A stretch of 64,000 nucleotides of DNA from positions 7,783 through 71,782 of the forward strand of contig CAYRUH010000016.1 of NCBI GenBank assembly GCA_964427415.1, in the 5' to 3' direction. Below, piece by piece: positions 52,101 to 59,162 of this stretch (position 1 is its first letter; each line of letters starts with the position of its first letter). Below the pieces are notes generated by a model. The model did no database searches, was not told where the DNA came from, and saw nothing but the letters and a program-made list of their open reading frames with translations. The translations under genes were made by a program, and so were the position numbers. Origin of the DNA: Lentisalinibacter sp964427415 (lineage in GTDB: Bacteria; Pseudomonadota; Gammaproteobacteria; Steroidobacterales; Woeseiaceae).

Positions 52101-52420
52101 TTCGGATCGAGTGCGATGCAGCCGATGGAGTAGGAGCTCTGATCGTCGAAGACCGGCTCCCAGGTAGTGCCCGCGTTCGTGGTTTTCCAGACGCCGCCGC
52201 TGCCGACCGCCACGTACCAGGTACTCGGGTCCTCGGGGTGCAGCACGATATCGGCGATGCGGCCGGACATGAAGGCCGGGCCGATATTCCTCAGCTCGAG
52301 CCCCTCCAGGGTCGCCGCGTTGAGCCCGGGCCCGGGCTGCTCGTCAGCCGCGTCCGCCGCAACGACGCCCAGCGGGAGCAACAGAAATATGGACAGGAGT
52401 CTGGCGGATATCTTCATCAT
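49127..52420 (-). CDS. Large secreted BNR/VPS10-like beta-propeller protein
   Basis: About 1097 residues. Signal peptide (LLSIFLLLPLGVVAADA), then many Asp-box repeats of the sialidase/sortilin type: GVWKTTNAGTTWEPV, GVYRSRDGGENWERM, LYKSVDGGQTWEKL, GIHKSEDGGETWREL, FWRSGDGGETWEKR, LIQVTEDGGETWREI. These form one or two beta-propellers; a helical C-terminal region (residues about 940-1090) follows. Similar proteins are annotated as glycosyl hydrolases, but no catalytic residues can be assigned. Start is ATG 52420 or the adjacent ATG 52417. Confidence 0.88.
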   Translation of the reverse strand: MMKISARLLSIFLLLPLGVVAADAADEQPGPGLNAATLEGLELRNIGPAFMSGRIADIVLHPEDPSTWYVAVGSGGVWKTTNAGTTWEPVFDDQSSYSIGCIALDPNDPDTVWVGTGENVSGRHVGYGDGVYRSRDGGENWERMGLEQSQHVGMIRIDPRDSDVIWVAAQGPLWSAAGQRGLYKSVDGGQTWEKLLGDDEYTGANEVHLDPRDPDVVYAVTWQRFRNVAALMNGGPGSGIHKSEDGGETWRELTEGLPEEDMGKIGFAISPQDPDVVYATIELARRTGGFWRSGDGGETWEKRNDYLSSGTGPHYYQELFASPHAFDRVYQMDVFLHVTHDGGENFTKMGFDAKHVDHHAMAFRPDDPDYLIVGTDGGLYESFDLGETWRYASNLPITQFYKVSVDYDEPFYNIYGGTQDNSSQGGPARTPNVHGITNSDWYVALGGDGHEPEADPTNPDIVYVQWQQGNLNRFDRRTGETVYIQPQPGRGEPEERFNWDAPILISPHDPARLYFASQRLWRSDSRGDEWQALSGDLTRDVDRLRQPMMGMRWSFDAPWDLYAMSRYSTIANLDESPLVEGLIYVGTDDGLIQVTEDGGETWREIDSLPGVPDYFYVNDIKADLHDPDTVYVAVDNHKAGDFEPYILKSTNRGRSWRSISDDLPDRHIVWRVIQDHVEADLLFAATEFGLFFTVDGGKNWTELDGGIPTIAFRDLEIQRRENDLVAASFGRGFFVLDDYTPLRDLSGQTLAGETVLFSVRDAAWYVPRDPLGCGTAGCQAFQGGSFYVAPNPPFGAVFTYYLPEKIRSRQEQRQQREKELKLEGAPIPFPDWDAVLDEELEEPPAVWLTVRDAAGEVVRHLEAPAEAGFHRVAWDLRYPDLNRWEPEREEEPSPWEIRHGVLAEPGEYSVALARRVNGRVETVGEPQSFRVSSIREPVLEGPAQSERVRFDRRVAELGRAVSAAVAAAQELVEETGAIKEVLTRSTADPALYAEAQGIEERARRLSVRLSGHGERAELGDAQPVSISRRLNVAGFGSTRNAYGPTGTQRTSLQIAEAELAEVKQALDQLIEVELAGLKERLDGAGVPWSPGRGIPRR

Positions 52421-52629
52421 CCATCCCTCGGTCGAGTAGCCGAATTTCCATCCGGCTGAGCGGCCGGACATTGGCAACACTATGCCATAGCCGATCGCAC
52501 CGGTTCAGCGGAACCGGATGTCCGGGGTTACGATGAGCACCCGGCGAAGCGCCGCCAGCGCAGCCGATTCGAGCCCGTTCACGGCCGGCACGCCGGTCGG
52601 CCTGCGTTGCGGTTGACAGCGGGACGTTA

Positions 52630-53085
52630 TCAGGGAATCGGCAGCTCGGTCGTGCGACGCACCGTGCGCAGAGCGACGCTGGAGTGCACCCGGGCGACGC
52701 CCGGCAGCGTGGCGAGATGCCGGCGATGGATGCGTTCGAAGTCCGCCATGTCCGCCACGACCAGCCGCAGCAGGTAGTCGAACTCGCCGGTCATGAGATA
52801 ACACTCCATCACTTCGGGCAGCTCACGCACTGCCGCCTCGAACGCGTCCAGATCGCTCTGCTCCTCCCGTTGCAGGGTGATGCTGACGAAGACGTTGCCG
52901 GGCAACCCGACCCGGTTCTGATCCACAAGCGCCGCATAGCGCTGAATGAGTCCCGCCCGCTCGAGGGCACGGACCCGCCGCAGGCAGGCGGATTCCGAGA
53001 GATTCACGCTAGCGGCGAGTTCCACGTTGCTGATGCGTCCGTCGCGCTGCAGCGTGCGCAGTATGGCTCTGTCGTAACGATCCAT
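52630..53085 (-). CDS. Lrp/AsnC-family transcriptional regulator
   Basis: 151 residues. N-terminal HTH (RTLQRDGRISNVELAASVNL, SESACLRRVRALERAGLI) and a C-terminal RAM domain (VFVSITLQREEQSDLDAFEA, VMECYLMTGEFDYLLRLVVA). It is divergent from alanine dehydrogenase, which such regulators often control in response to amino acids. The start ATG (MDRYDRAILRTLQRDG) fits the family. Confidence 0.92.
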   Translation of the reverse strand: MDRYDRAILRTLQRDGRISNVELAASVNLSESACLRRVRALERAGLIQRYAALVDQNRVGLPGNVFVSITLQREEQSDLDAFEAAVRELPEVMECYLMTGEFDYLLRLVVADMADFERIHRRHLATLPGVARVHSSVALRTVRRTTELPIP

Positions 53086-53133
53086 TTCTATCGCATTAAA
53101 TTGCGTGTTTTAAATTAATTATCGCAGATACTG
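53086..53133. promoter_or_regulatory. AT-rich operator region between the Lrp-type gene and ald
   Basis: An AT-rich patch in GC-rich DNA with CGCA/TGCG arms: CGCATTAAATTGCG at 53092-53105 and a further CGCA at 53123-53126 after TTTTAAATTAATTAT. The layout (short inverted arms around an A/T core, repeated about two turns apart) suits Lrp-family binding. Binder inferred from position. Confidence 0.5.
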
Positions 53134-53233
53134 CCACAAATGCGAGTCCAAGCGCCCGTGATTCGCAACGACCGCCCGCCCCCGGCGCTATGCTTTGTCG
53201 GTCTGAGACTGCCGGTGAGACAGGGGGAACAGC

Positions 53234-54355
53234 ATGCGTATCGGCGTACCGAAAGAGATCAAGGTCCACGAATACCGGGTCGGCATGGTGCCGGCCGGTG
53301 TGAAAGAGCTGGTGCACGCGGGCCACGAGGTCGTGGTCGAGACCGGTGCCGGCCTCGCGATCAACATGACCGACGAAGACTACCGGGCAGCCGGCGCCCG
53401 CATCGCCGCCGACGCCGCCGAGGTCTTCGGGCAGGGCGAGCTGATCGTCAAGGTGAAAGAGCCCCAGCTGAAGGAGTGCGAGATGCTGCGAGAGGGACAG
53501 GTACTGTTCACCTACCTGCATCTCGCGGCCGACCCCCAGCAGACGGAAGGCCTGGTGAAGTCCGGCTGCACGGCCATCGCCTACGAGACGGTCACGGGTC
53601 CGGGCGGCTCGCTGCCGCTGCTCACGCCGATGAGCGAGGTGGCAGGACGCATGTCCATCCAGGCCGGTGCCCTCGCGCTGCAGAAAGCCGGCGGCGGCCG
53701 CGGCATCCTCCTTGGCGGCGTGCCCGGCGTGCGGCCCGCCCGGGTGGTCGTGCTGGGCGGCGGCGTCGCCGGCACGAACGCGACCGAGATGGCCATCGGC
53801 CTCGGCGCCGAGGTGACGGTGATCGACCGCTCCGTGCCCCGCCTGCGCCGGCTCAACGAGATCTTCGGCGGCCGCCTGAAGACCGAGTTCTCCACCCAGC
53901 ACTCCATTGACACCCTGGTGCCGCGGGCGGACCTGGTGATCGGCTCGGTACTCATCACGGGCCACGCCGCACCCAAGCTGGTAACGAAGGAGCACGTCAA
54001 GGCCATGTGGCCCGGCTCCGTACTGGTCGACATCTCCATCGACCAGGGCGGCTGCTTCGAGACCAGCCGGCCGACGACCCACGCAGAGCCTACCTATATC
54101 GTGGACGACGTGGTGCACTACTGCGTCACTAATATGCCGGGCGCGGTGCCGCGCACCTCCACGTTCGCGCTCACCAACGTGACACTGTCTTTCGTGCGCG
54201 CGCTGGCCGACAACGGCTGGCGCAAGGCGCTGGCGGCAGACGGGCACCTGGCCCACGGGCTGAACGTGCATGCGGGTCACGTCACCCACAAGGCCGTGGC
54301 GCAGGATCTGGGCTACAGCTACATGCCGGCAGAGGAAGCGGTCCGCGCCGCTTAG
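53234..54355 (+). CDS. ald: Alanine dehydrogenase
   Basis: 373 residues, the usual length. Seen: MRIGVPKEIKVHEYRVGMVP, substrate lysine region VKVKEPQLKECEML, YLHLAADP with the catalytic His, VVVLGGGVAGTNATEMAIGLG (NAD site) and a C-terminal GLNVHAGHVTHKAVA. It interconverts alanine and pyruvate plus ammonia with NAD. CAGGGGGAAC lies just before the ATG. An Lrp-type gene diverges from it. Confidence 0.97.
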   Translation: MRIGVPKEIKVHEYRVGMVPAGVKELVHAGHEVVVETGAGLAINMTDEDYRAAGARIAADAAEVFGQGELIVKVKEPQLKECEMLREGQVLFTYLHLAADPQQTEGLVKSGCTAIAYETVTGPGGSLPLLTPMSEVAGRMSIQAGALALQKAGGGRGILLGGVPGVRPARVVVLGGGVAGTNATEMAIGLGAEVTVIDRSVPRLRRLNEIFGGRLKTEFSTQHSIDTLVPRADLVIGSVLITGHAAPKLVTKEHVKAMWPGSVLVDISIDQGGCFETSRPTTHAEPTYIVDDVVHYCVTNMPGAVPRTSTFALTNVTLSFVRALADNGWRKALAADGHLAHGLNVHAGHVTHKAVAQDLGYSYMPAEEAVRAA

Positions 54356-54362
54356 CGGACCT

Positions 54363-54388
54363 GGCCGCCCGGATCGACCCGGTCGGCC
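54363..54388. terminator. Hairpin between ald and the acyl-CoA synthetase gene
   Basis: GGCCG-C-CCGG (54363-54372) pairs with CCGG-T-CGGCC (54379-54388), a nine-pair stem with one internal mismatch and a six-base loop. It sits between two converging genes. No U-run is seen, so its terminator strength is uncertain. Confidence 0.45.
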
Positions 54389-55965
54389 TAGCCGCCCACG
54401 CGGCGGCCGCCCTGCCAATAGCGGTCGCGGAGCCTGAACTTCTGCAGCTTGCCGGTGGCCGTGCGCGGCAGCTCATCGATGAAGTCGACCGATGTGGGGC
54501 ACTTGAAGTGCGCCATGTCAGCCCGGCAGAAGGCGATCAACTCCTCTTCACTCGCGTTGTGACCGTCGCGCAGCACCACCAGGGCCTTCGGCGTCTCGCC
54601 CCACCTCTCGTGGGGCACGCCGATGACGGCGCACTCCAGCACCGCCGGATGCTTGTACAGCGTGTCCTCGATATCCGGTGAGCTGATGTTCTCGCCGCCG
54701 GAGATGATCACGTCCTTCTTGCGGTCCACGATGTGGATATTGTTGGCGGCGTCCCAGACGGCGAGATCGCCGGTGTGGAAGTAGCCGTCGCGGATGGCCT
54801 GGTCCGTCTCCTCGGGCTGCGCCCAGTAGCCCTTGAACACGACGTTCGAGCGGGCGCAGACCTCGCCGACGGTCTCGCCGTCCTTCGGCACCTCGTTGCC
54901 GCCGCCGTCCAGCAGCCGGATGTCGACGCCTATGCCTGGCACGCCCGCGCGGGCACGGCGGCGGTAATCGTCGGCGGCGGTCGCGTGGTCCGGCTGTGAC
55001 GACGTCAGGAAGGGCGCCGTCTCGGTAAGTCCATAGATCTGGATGAACTCCCAGCCGAGTTCCTGCTCCAGGCGCTCGATGAAGGCGGCGGGCGGCGGCG
55101 CGCCCGCGACGGTGAAGCGCGGCCGCGTGCGGATGTCGTGGTCGTCGCGGTCGGGGTAATCCAGGATGGTGCGCAGCACGGCCGGTGCCATGCAGGCGAA
55201 GGTGACACCCTCGCGCTCGATCAGCTCGAAGATCCGCCGGCCCTCCACGGCACGCAGCACGACATGGGTGCCGCCCATGCCCGTCAGCGCGTAGACGCCG
55301 CCCCAGCCATTGCAGTGGAACATAGGCAGCGTCCACAGCTCGACGTCATCGTGAGCCACACGCAGGTGGGCGATCAGGCTGTAGGCGTTGATGTAGCAGT
55401 TGCGGTGGGTGAGCATCACGCCCTTCGGGCGCGCCGTGGTGCCGGAGGTATAATTGATGGAAACCACGTCATTTTCGTCCCGCACCGGCGGCGCCAGCGC
55501 CTCCGGCGAGGCCGCCGCGATGAGCGCCTCCCAGTCGCTCCAGCCGTCCCGCCCGGCGCCGTCGTGGGCGGCCACCACCCAATGCTCCACCGTCGGCAGC
55601 CGCTCGCGGATGGCGTCCAGCCTACCGGTGTATTCGTGATCGACCAGCACCGTCTTCACACCGGCGTGGTCGATGATGTAGGCGTGGTCCTCCGGTGTCA
55701 GCCGGTAGTTCAGCGGCACCAGGATCGCGCCGATGCGCGCCGTAGCGTAAAAGCTCTCCAGGAAAAAGTGGGAATTCGGGCTCAGGATGCAGACCCGGTC
55801 GCCCTGGGCGATGCCGAGGCCCGTCAGCGCGTTGGCCAGCCGGTAGACCCGATCCGCGTACTCCGCGTAGGTGTAGCGCAGGTCGCCATCCACGACCGCG
55901 GTCTTGTCCGGGTACAGGCGCACGGGGCGCTCCAGGAAATCGTCGATGAGCAGCGGCACCTGCAT
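54388..55965 (-). CDS. AMP-binding acyl-CoA synthetase (long-chain fatty-acid--CoA ligase type)
   Basis: 525 residues. ANL superfamily: phosphate loop INYTSGTTARPKGVMLTH, LPMFHCNGWGG, IQIYGLTETAPF, the hinge YFHTGDLAVWD and IVDRKKDVIISGGENISS, and the catalytic lysine in ELPRTATGKLQKF. It activates a carboxylic acid as CoA ester. ATG 55965 (MQVPLLIDDFL) has AAGGGG nine bases upstream. Substrate chain length unknown. Confidence 0.93.
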   Translation of the reverse strand: MQVPLLIDDFLERPVRLYPDKTAVVDGDLRYTYAEYADRVYRLANALTGLGIAQGDRVCILSPNSHFFLESFYATARIGAILVPLNYRLTPEDHAYIIDHAGVKTVLVDHEYTGRLDAIRERLPTVEHWVVAAHDGAGRDGWSDWEALIAAASPEALAPPVRDENDVVSINYTSGTTARPKGVMLTHRNCYINAYSLIAHLRVAHDDVELWTLPMFHCNGWGGVYALTGMGGTHVVLRAVEGRRIFELIEREGVTFACMAPAVLRTILDYPDRDDHDIRTRPRFTVAGAPPPAAFIERLEQELGWEFIQIYGLTETAPFLTSSQPDHATAADDYRRRARAGVPGIGVDIRLLDGGGNEVPKDGETVGEVCARSNVVFKGYWAQPEETDQAIRDGYFHTGDLAVWDAANNIHIVDRKKDVIISGGENISSPDIEDTLYKHPAVLECAVIGVPHERWGETPKALVVLRDGHNASEEELIAFCRADMAHFKCPTSVDFIDELPRTATGKLQKFRLRDRYWQGGRRVGG

Positions 55966-56170
55966 GCGGCATCCCCTTCCGGTCATCTGTATCTGCGTCG
56001 CCCCGCGAGTCATCGCGAGTCGTATGGCGGTTCATCGATTATGCGTACTCCCGCCGCAGGATTCACCTGTTCCGGCCGCGCTGCGGTGGGCCACGGCAGA
56101 CACGGGCCGGCGCTGTCGCGTAGGCTGGCGCCATGATCACGGACTGCGAGCAGGGCTCCGGGGCATCGGT

Positions 56171-57205
56171 ATGGACCCGACGGTCTGGCCGCTGACGACG
56201 CTGGCGGTCGCATTCGGCGCGGCGGCGGCGCTGATCGGCGTGTTCGGTGTGATCATGACCCGGGCGGCGCGAGATCTCGCCCACCGCACCGGCCTCGGCG
56301 AGGCGCTCACGGGCGCCGTGCTGATCGGCGGCGCGACGTCGCTGTCCGGCATCACCACGTCGGTCACCGCCGCCTGGAACGGGCATGCGGAACTGGCGAT
56401 GAGCAATGCGCTCGGTGGTATCGCGGCCCAGACCGCGTTTCTCGCCATTGCTGACATCTTCTATCGCCGCGCCAACCTGGAACATGCGGCCGCGTCCGTC
56501 GAGAACCTGATGATGTGCGCTTTCCTGATGATCCTGCTGTCCCTGCAACTGGTCGCCTTCGCCCTGCCGGACCTGGCGCTTCTGGGTGTGCACCCCGGCA
56601 GCGCGTTGCTGATCAGCGCCTATCTACTCGGCCTGTCGCTGCTGGTCGGTACCCACCGCAGCCCCATGTGGCTGCCGAAGCGCACCGCGGACACACGTCT
56701 GGAGGTCAGCGAGCGGCGCTTACGGACTGCCCTCGGGCTGCCGTCGCTATGGCTGACCTTCGTCGGCTGCGCTGCCGTTGTGGCCTTCGCGGGCTGGGTG
56801 CTGGCGCGGGTCGCCGTGCCGCTGGCGGCGCGCACCGGTCTCTCCGAGAGTTTTGTCGGCGGCACGTTCACGGCAGTCGCGACCTCGCTGCCTGAACTGG
56901 TCATCGCCGTCTCCGCTGTGCGTATGGGCGCGCTGACGCTGGCCGTGGGCGACATCGTAGGCGGCAATGCCTTCGACACACTGTTCATCGCAATCTCCGA
57001 CATCGCCTACCGGGAGGGCTCCATCTACGCCGCCGTGGCCGGCACCGAACTGCTGTGGCTCGCCGTAACCATGCTGATGACCGCAGTGCTGCTGGCAGGG
57101 CTACTGTTCCGGGAGCGCCACGGCGTAGGCAACATCGGATTCGAAAGTCTGCTGCTGCTCGCCGTCTACGCGGGCGGCGCCGCGCTCGTCGCGGCGACGG
57201 GATAG
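56171..57205 (+). CDS. Ca2+/cation antiporter-family (CaCA) membrane protein
   Basis: 344 residues with about ten membrane helices. Two alpha-repeat regions are visible: IGGATSLSGITTSVTAAWNG with SNALGG, and FTAVATSLPELVIAVSAVR with VGDIVGGNAFDTLF. These are the ion-binding repeats of Na+/Ca2+ and cation/H+ exchangers. Inner membrane; ion and direction not determined. ATG 56171 is preceded by GGGG. Its neighbours converge from the right and diverge at the left. Confidence 0.85.
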   Translation: MDPTVWPLTTLAVAFGAAAALIGVFGVIMTRAARDLAHRTGLGEALTGAVLIGGATSLSGITTSVTAAWNGHAELAMSNALGGIAAQTAFLAIADIFYRRANLEHAAASVENLMMCAFLMILLSLQLVAFALPDLALLGVHPGSALLISAYLLGLSLLVGTHRSPMWLPKRTADTRLEVSERRLRTALGLPSLWLTFVGCAAVVAFAGWVLARVAVPLAARTGLSESFVGGTFTAVATSLPELVIAVSAVRMGALTLAVGDIVGGNAFDTLFIAISDIAYREGSIYAAVAGTELLWLAVTMLMTAVLLAGLLFRERHGVGNIGFESLLLLAVYAGGAALVAATG

Positions 57206-57216
57206 GCGCGCGACGC

Positions 57217-59091
57217 TCAGACGAGGCGCTCGCCCGCCGCCTCTTTTCCCGGCGTACGCAATACGGCCAGCCACACCGGTACGGCCAACGCCCCGGTCAC
57301 CAGGAGCAACACTGCAAACCAGACCGATCCACTCTGCAGCAGGAGCTTGCCAAGACCCACGAGCCAGCAGTAGACGGTGACGGCACAGGCCCCGAGACCG
57401 ACCAGATCGCGGCGCAGTTCTCCCCTGGCATCCGGGTCTTCGCCGGCAGCAAGGGCGGTCTGGCGCCAGAAACCGGGCGGACGTACCTGGCGATAGAATG
57501 TGACCAGCTTCTGCCGGCTGGTGGCGGGCGCGAACAGCGCCGCCGCGACCACGACCAGCAGCGATATCCCGGACATCACGGCGAGGCGCAGCCACTCCTC
57601 ATCCGTCATCAGGATCAGTATCGGCGCCGCGACCAGAGACGCGATGATCGCGGCCACCTCGCACCACAGGTTCACCCGTTCCCACAGCCAGCGCAGCACC
57701 AGCACGGCCCCGGTCCCCGCGCCGAACAGCAGCGATATCTGCCACGCGGTCTGTATCGAGCCCAGATTCACCATGACCGCCAGAGCTACCCCTATGATCA
57801 GGATGCTCGACAGCCGCGCCACGATCACCAGTTCCCGGTTACCCGGCGTACGCCCGCGGATGCCCTCCGACCAGACGCCCTTGTAGAGATCGTTACTCCA
57901 GTAACTGGCTCCCCAGTTGAGGTGAGTGTCGAGCGTCGATGCCAGAGCCGCCAGCATACCCGTCAGCATCAGCCCGCGTGCACCCACGGGCAGCAGCTCG
58001 TCCATGCCCAGAGCGAACGTCAGCTCCCGTTCGCCGACCATCGCGTCGTTCAGCGCAATCGAGGCATCGAAGGGATACACGATCAGCAAGGCCAGCCCGA
58101 TCAGCAGCCAGAGCAGGCTGCGCACCACGATCTGCGTCAAGGTGAATACGACGGCTGCCAGACGCGCCTCGCCGTGGTTGCGGCAGGCCATGCTGCGCTG
58201 GGCGAGGTACCCGGTGCCGTCGCTGTTCATCTGGAAGAACCATTGCAGCGATACGATCACCAGGAACGGCATCAGCGCATCCTGTGCACGCGGGGCGAAG
58301 CTGAGGAACTGGCGCGCCTGGTCGGCGCCATACAGGTCCTGCAGCCGCGACGGCAAACCGGCCAGGCCGCCGGCCGCATCCACCGCGATCCAGGCATAGA
58401 TGGCCGTACCGGCGAGCATGATGCCGAGCTGGACGACGTCCGTGGCGATGACGCTGCGCAGCCCGCCGGTCGTCGAGTAGAGCGCGACGAAGGCCAGCAT
58501 CGCGACGATACTGAGGATGTTATTGGTCGTCGCCACCGCCGGGTCGAGCCCGGTGACCCCGGAGGAGAGAACCAGACCGCTCGCCGCGACGGCCGAGCCG
58601 ATCGCCTGGTGCAGGCCTGCCGGCAGCCAGCTGTGCCAGGGCAGGAAGATCTCGAAGATACGCACTGCTGCGATCAGCACGAAGGCCATCACCACGCAAT
58701 TGATGACCGTGCCGTAATAGATCGCTTTCAGTCCGCGCAGTGCGAGGGCGCCGCGCGAGCTGTAACGCACCATGACCAGTTCGGCATCGGTCAGGATGCC
58801 GGCGCGCCGCCAGGCGGCTGCCAGCACGAATCCCATGAGCAGGAATGCCAGGCCGTAGATCCACAGCCGCCAGAGCGAGAATATGCCGCCGACCGCCAGC
58901 AGGCCCATCACCAGCAACGGCGTGTCCGCGGCGAACTGCGTCGCGGCCATACTGAAGCCGGCGCGCACGCCGGAAACGCTGCGCCCGGCCAGAAAGTACT
59001 CGTCCAGGCTCCTGGAGGCCTGCCGCCGCGACCGTAGCCCGACCGAGACGCTGTAGATCACGAACGCCGCGACTATGACGAAATCCAGCAT
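57217..59091 (-). CDS. Sodium:solute symporter family (SSS) transporter
   Basis: 624 residues with 13-14 membrane helices. SSS marks: LDEYFLAGRSVSGVRAGFSM at the N-terminus, FVALYSTTGGLRSVIATDVV, YLAQRSMACRNHGEAR and MLTGMLAALASTLDTHLNWG, the sodium-site region. It imports a small solute with sodium across the inner membrane. It follows the STN-TonB receptor gene on the same strand after a strong hairpin, so the two probably move the same substrate across the outer and inner membranes; that link is inferred. Confidence 0.9.
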   Translation of the reverse strand: MLDFVIVAAFVIYSVSVGLRSRRQASRSLDEYFLAGRSVSGVRAGFSMAATQFAADTPLLVMGLLAVGGIFSLWRLWIYGLAFLLMGFVLAAAWRRAGILTDAELVMVRYSSRGALALRGLKAIYYGTVINCVVMAFVLIAAVRIFEIFLPWHSWLPAGLHQAIGSAVAASGLVLSSGVTGLDPAVATTNNILSIVAMLAFVALYSTTGGLRSVIATDVVQLGIMLAGTAIYAWIAVDAAGGLAGLPSRLQDLYGADQARQFLSFAPRAQDALMPFLVIVSLQWFFQMNSDGTGYLAQRSMACRNHGEARLAAVVFTLTQIVVRSLLWLLIGLALLIVYPFDASIALNDAMVGERELTFALGMDELLPVGARGLMLTGMLAALASTLDTHLNWGASYWSNDLYKGVWSEGIRGRTPGNRELVIVARLSSILIIGVALAVMVNLGSIQTAWQISLLFGAGTGAVLVLRWLWERVNLWCEVAAIIASLVAAPILILMTDEEWLRLAVMSGISLLVVVAAALFAPATSRQKLVTFYRQVRPPGFWRQTALAAGEDPDARGELRRDLVGLGACAVTVYCWLVGLGKLLLQSGSVWFAVLLLVTGALAVPVWLAVLRTPGKEAAGERLV

Positions 59092-59107
59092 GTGCCCGCA
59101 ATCAGAG

Positions 59108-59157
59108 GCAGGCGGCCCGCGCCGCGCCGGCAGATGCCGGCGTCGCGGGCCGCCTGC
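59108..59157 (-). terminator. Strong hairpin between the TonB receptor and symporter genes
   Basis: A perfect 14-base stem (59108-59121 with 59144-59157, arms GCAGGCGGCCCGCG and its inverse) encloses a second GCCGG/CCGGC stem. It lies right after the receptor stop codon and before the symporter ATG. There is no U-run on the minus strand, so it may act as partial terminator or as a processing/stability element that lowers symporter expression. Confidence 0.6.
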
Positions 59158-59162
59158 AACGA

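Noticed and set aside
57055..59037. 660-codon open frame opposite the sodium symporter gene
   Set aside because: Gln/Arg/His-rich and without domains, typical of antisense frames; the symporter has clear membrane helices and motifs.
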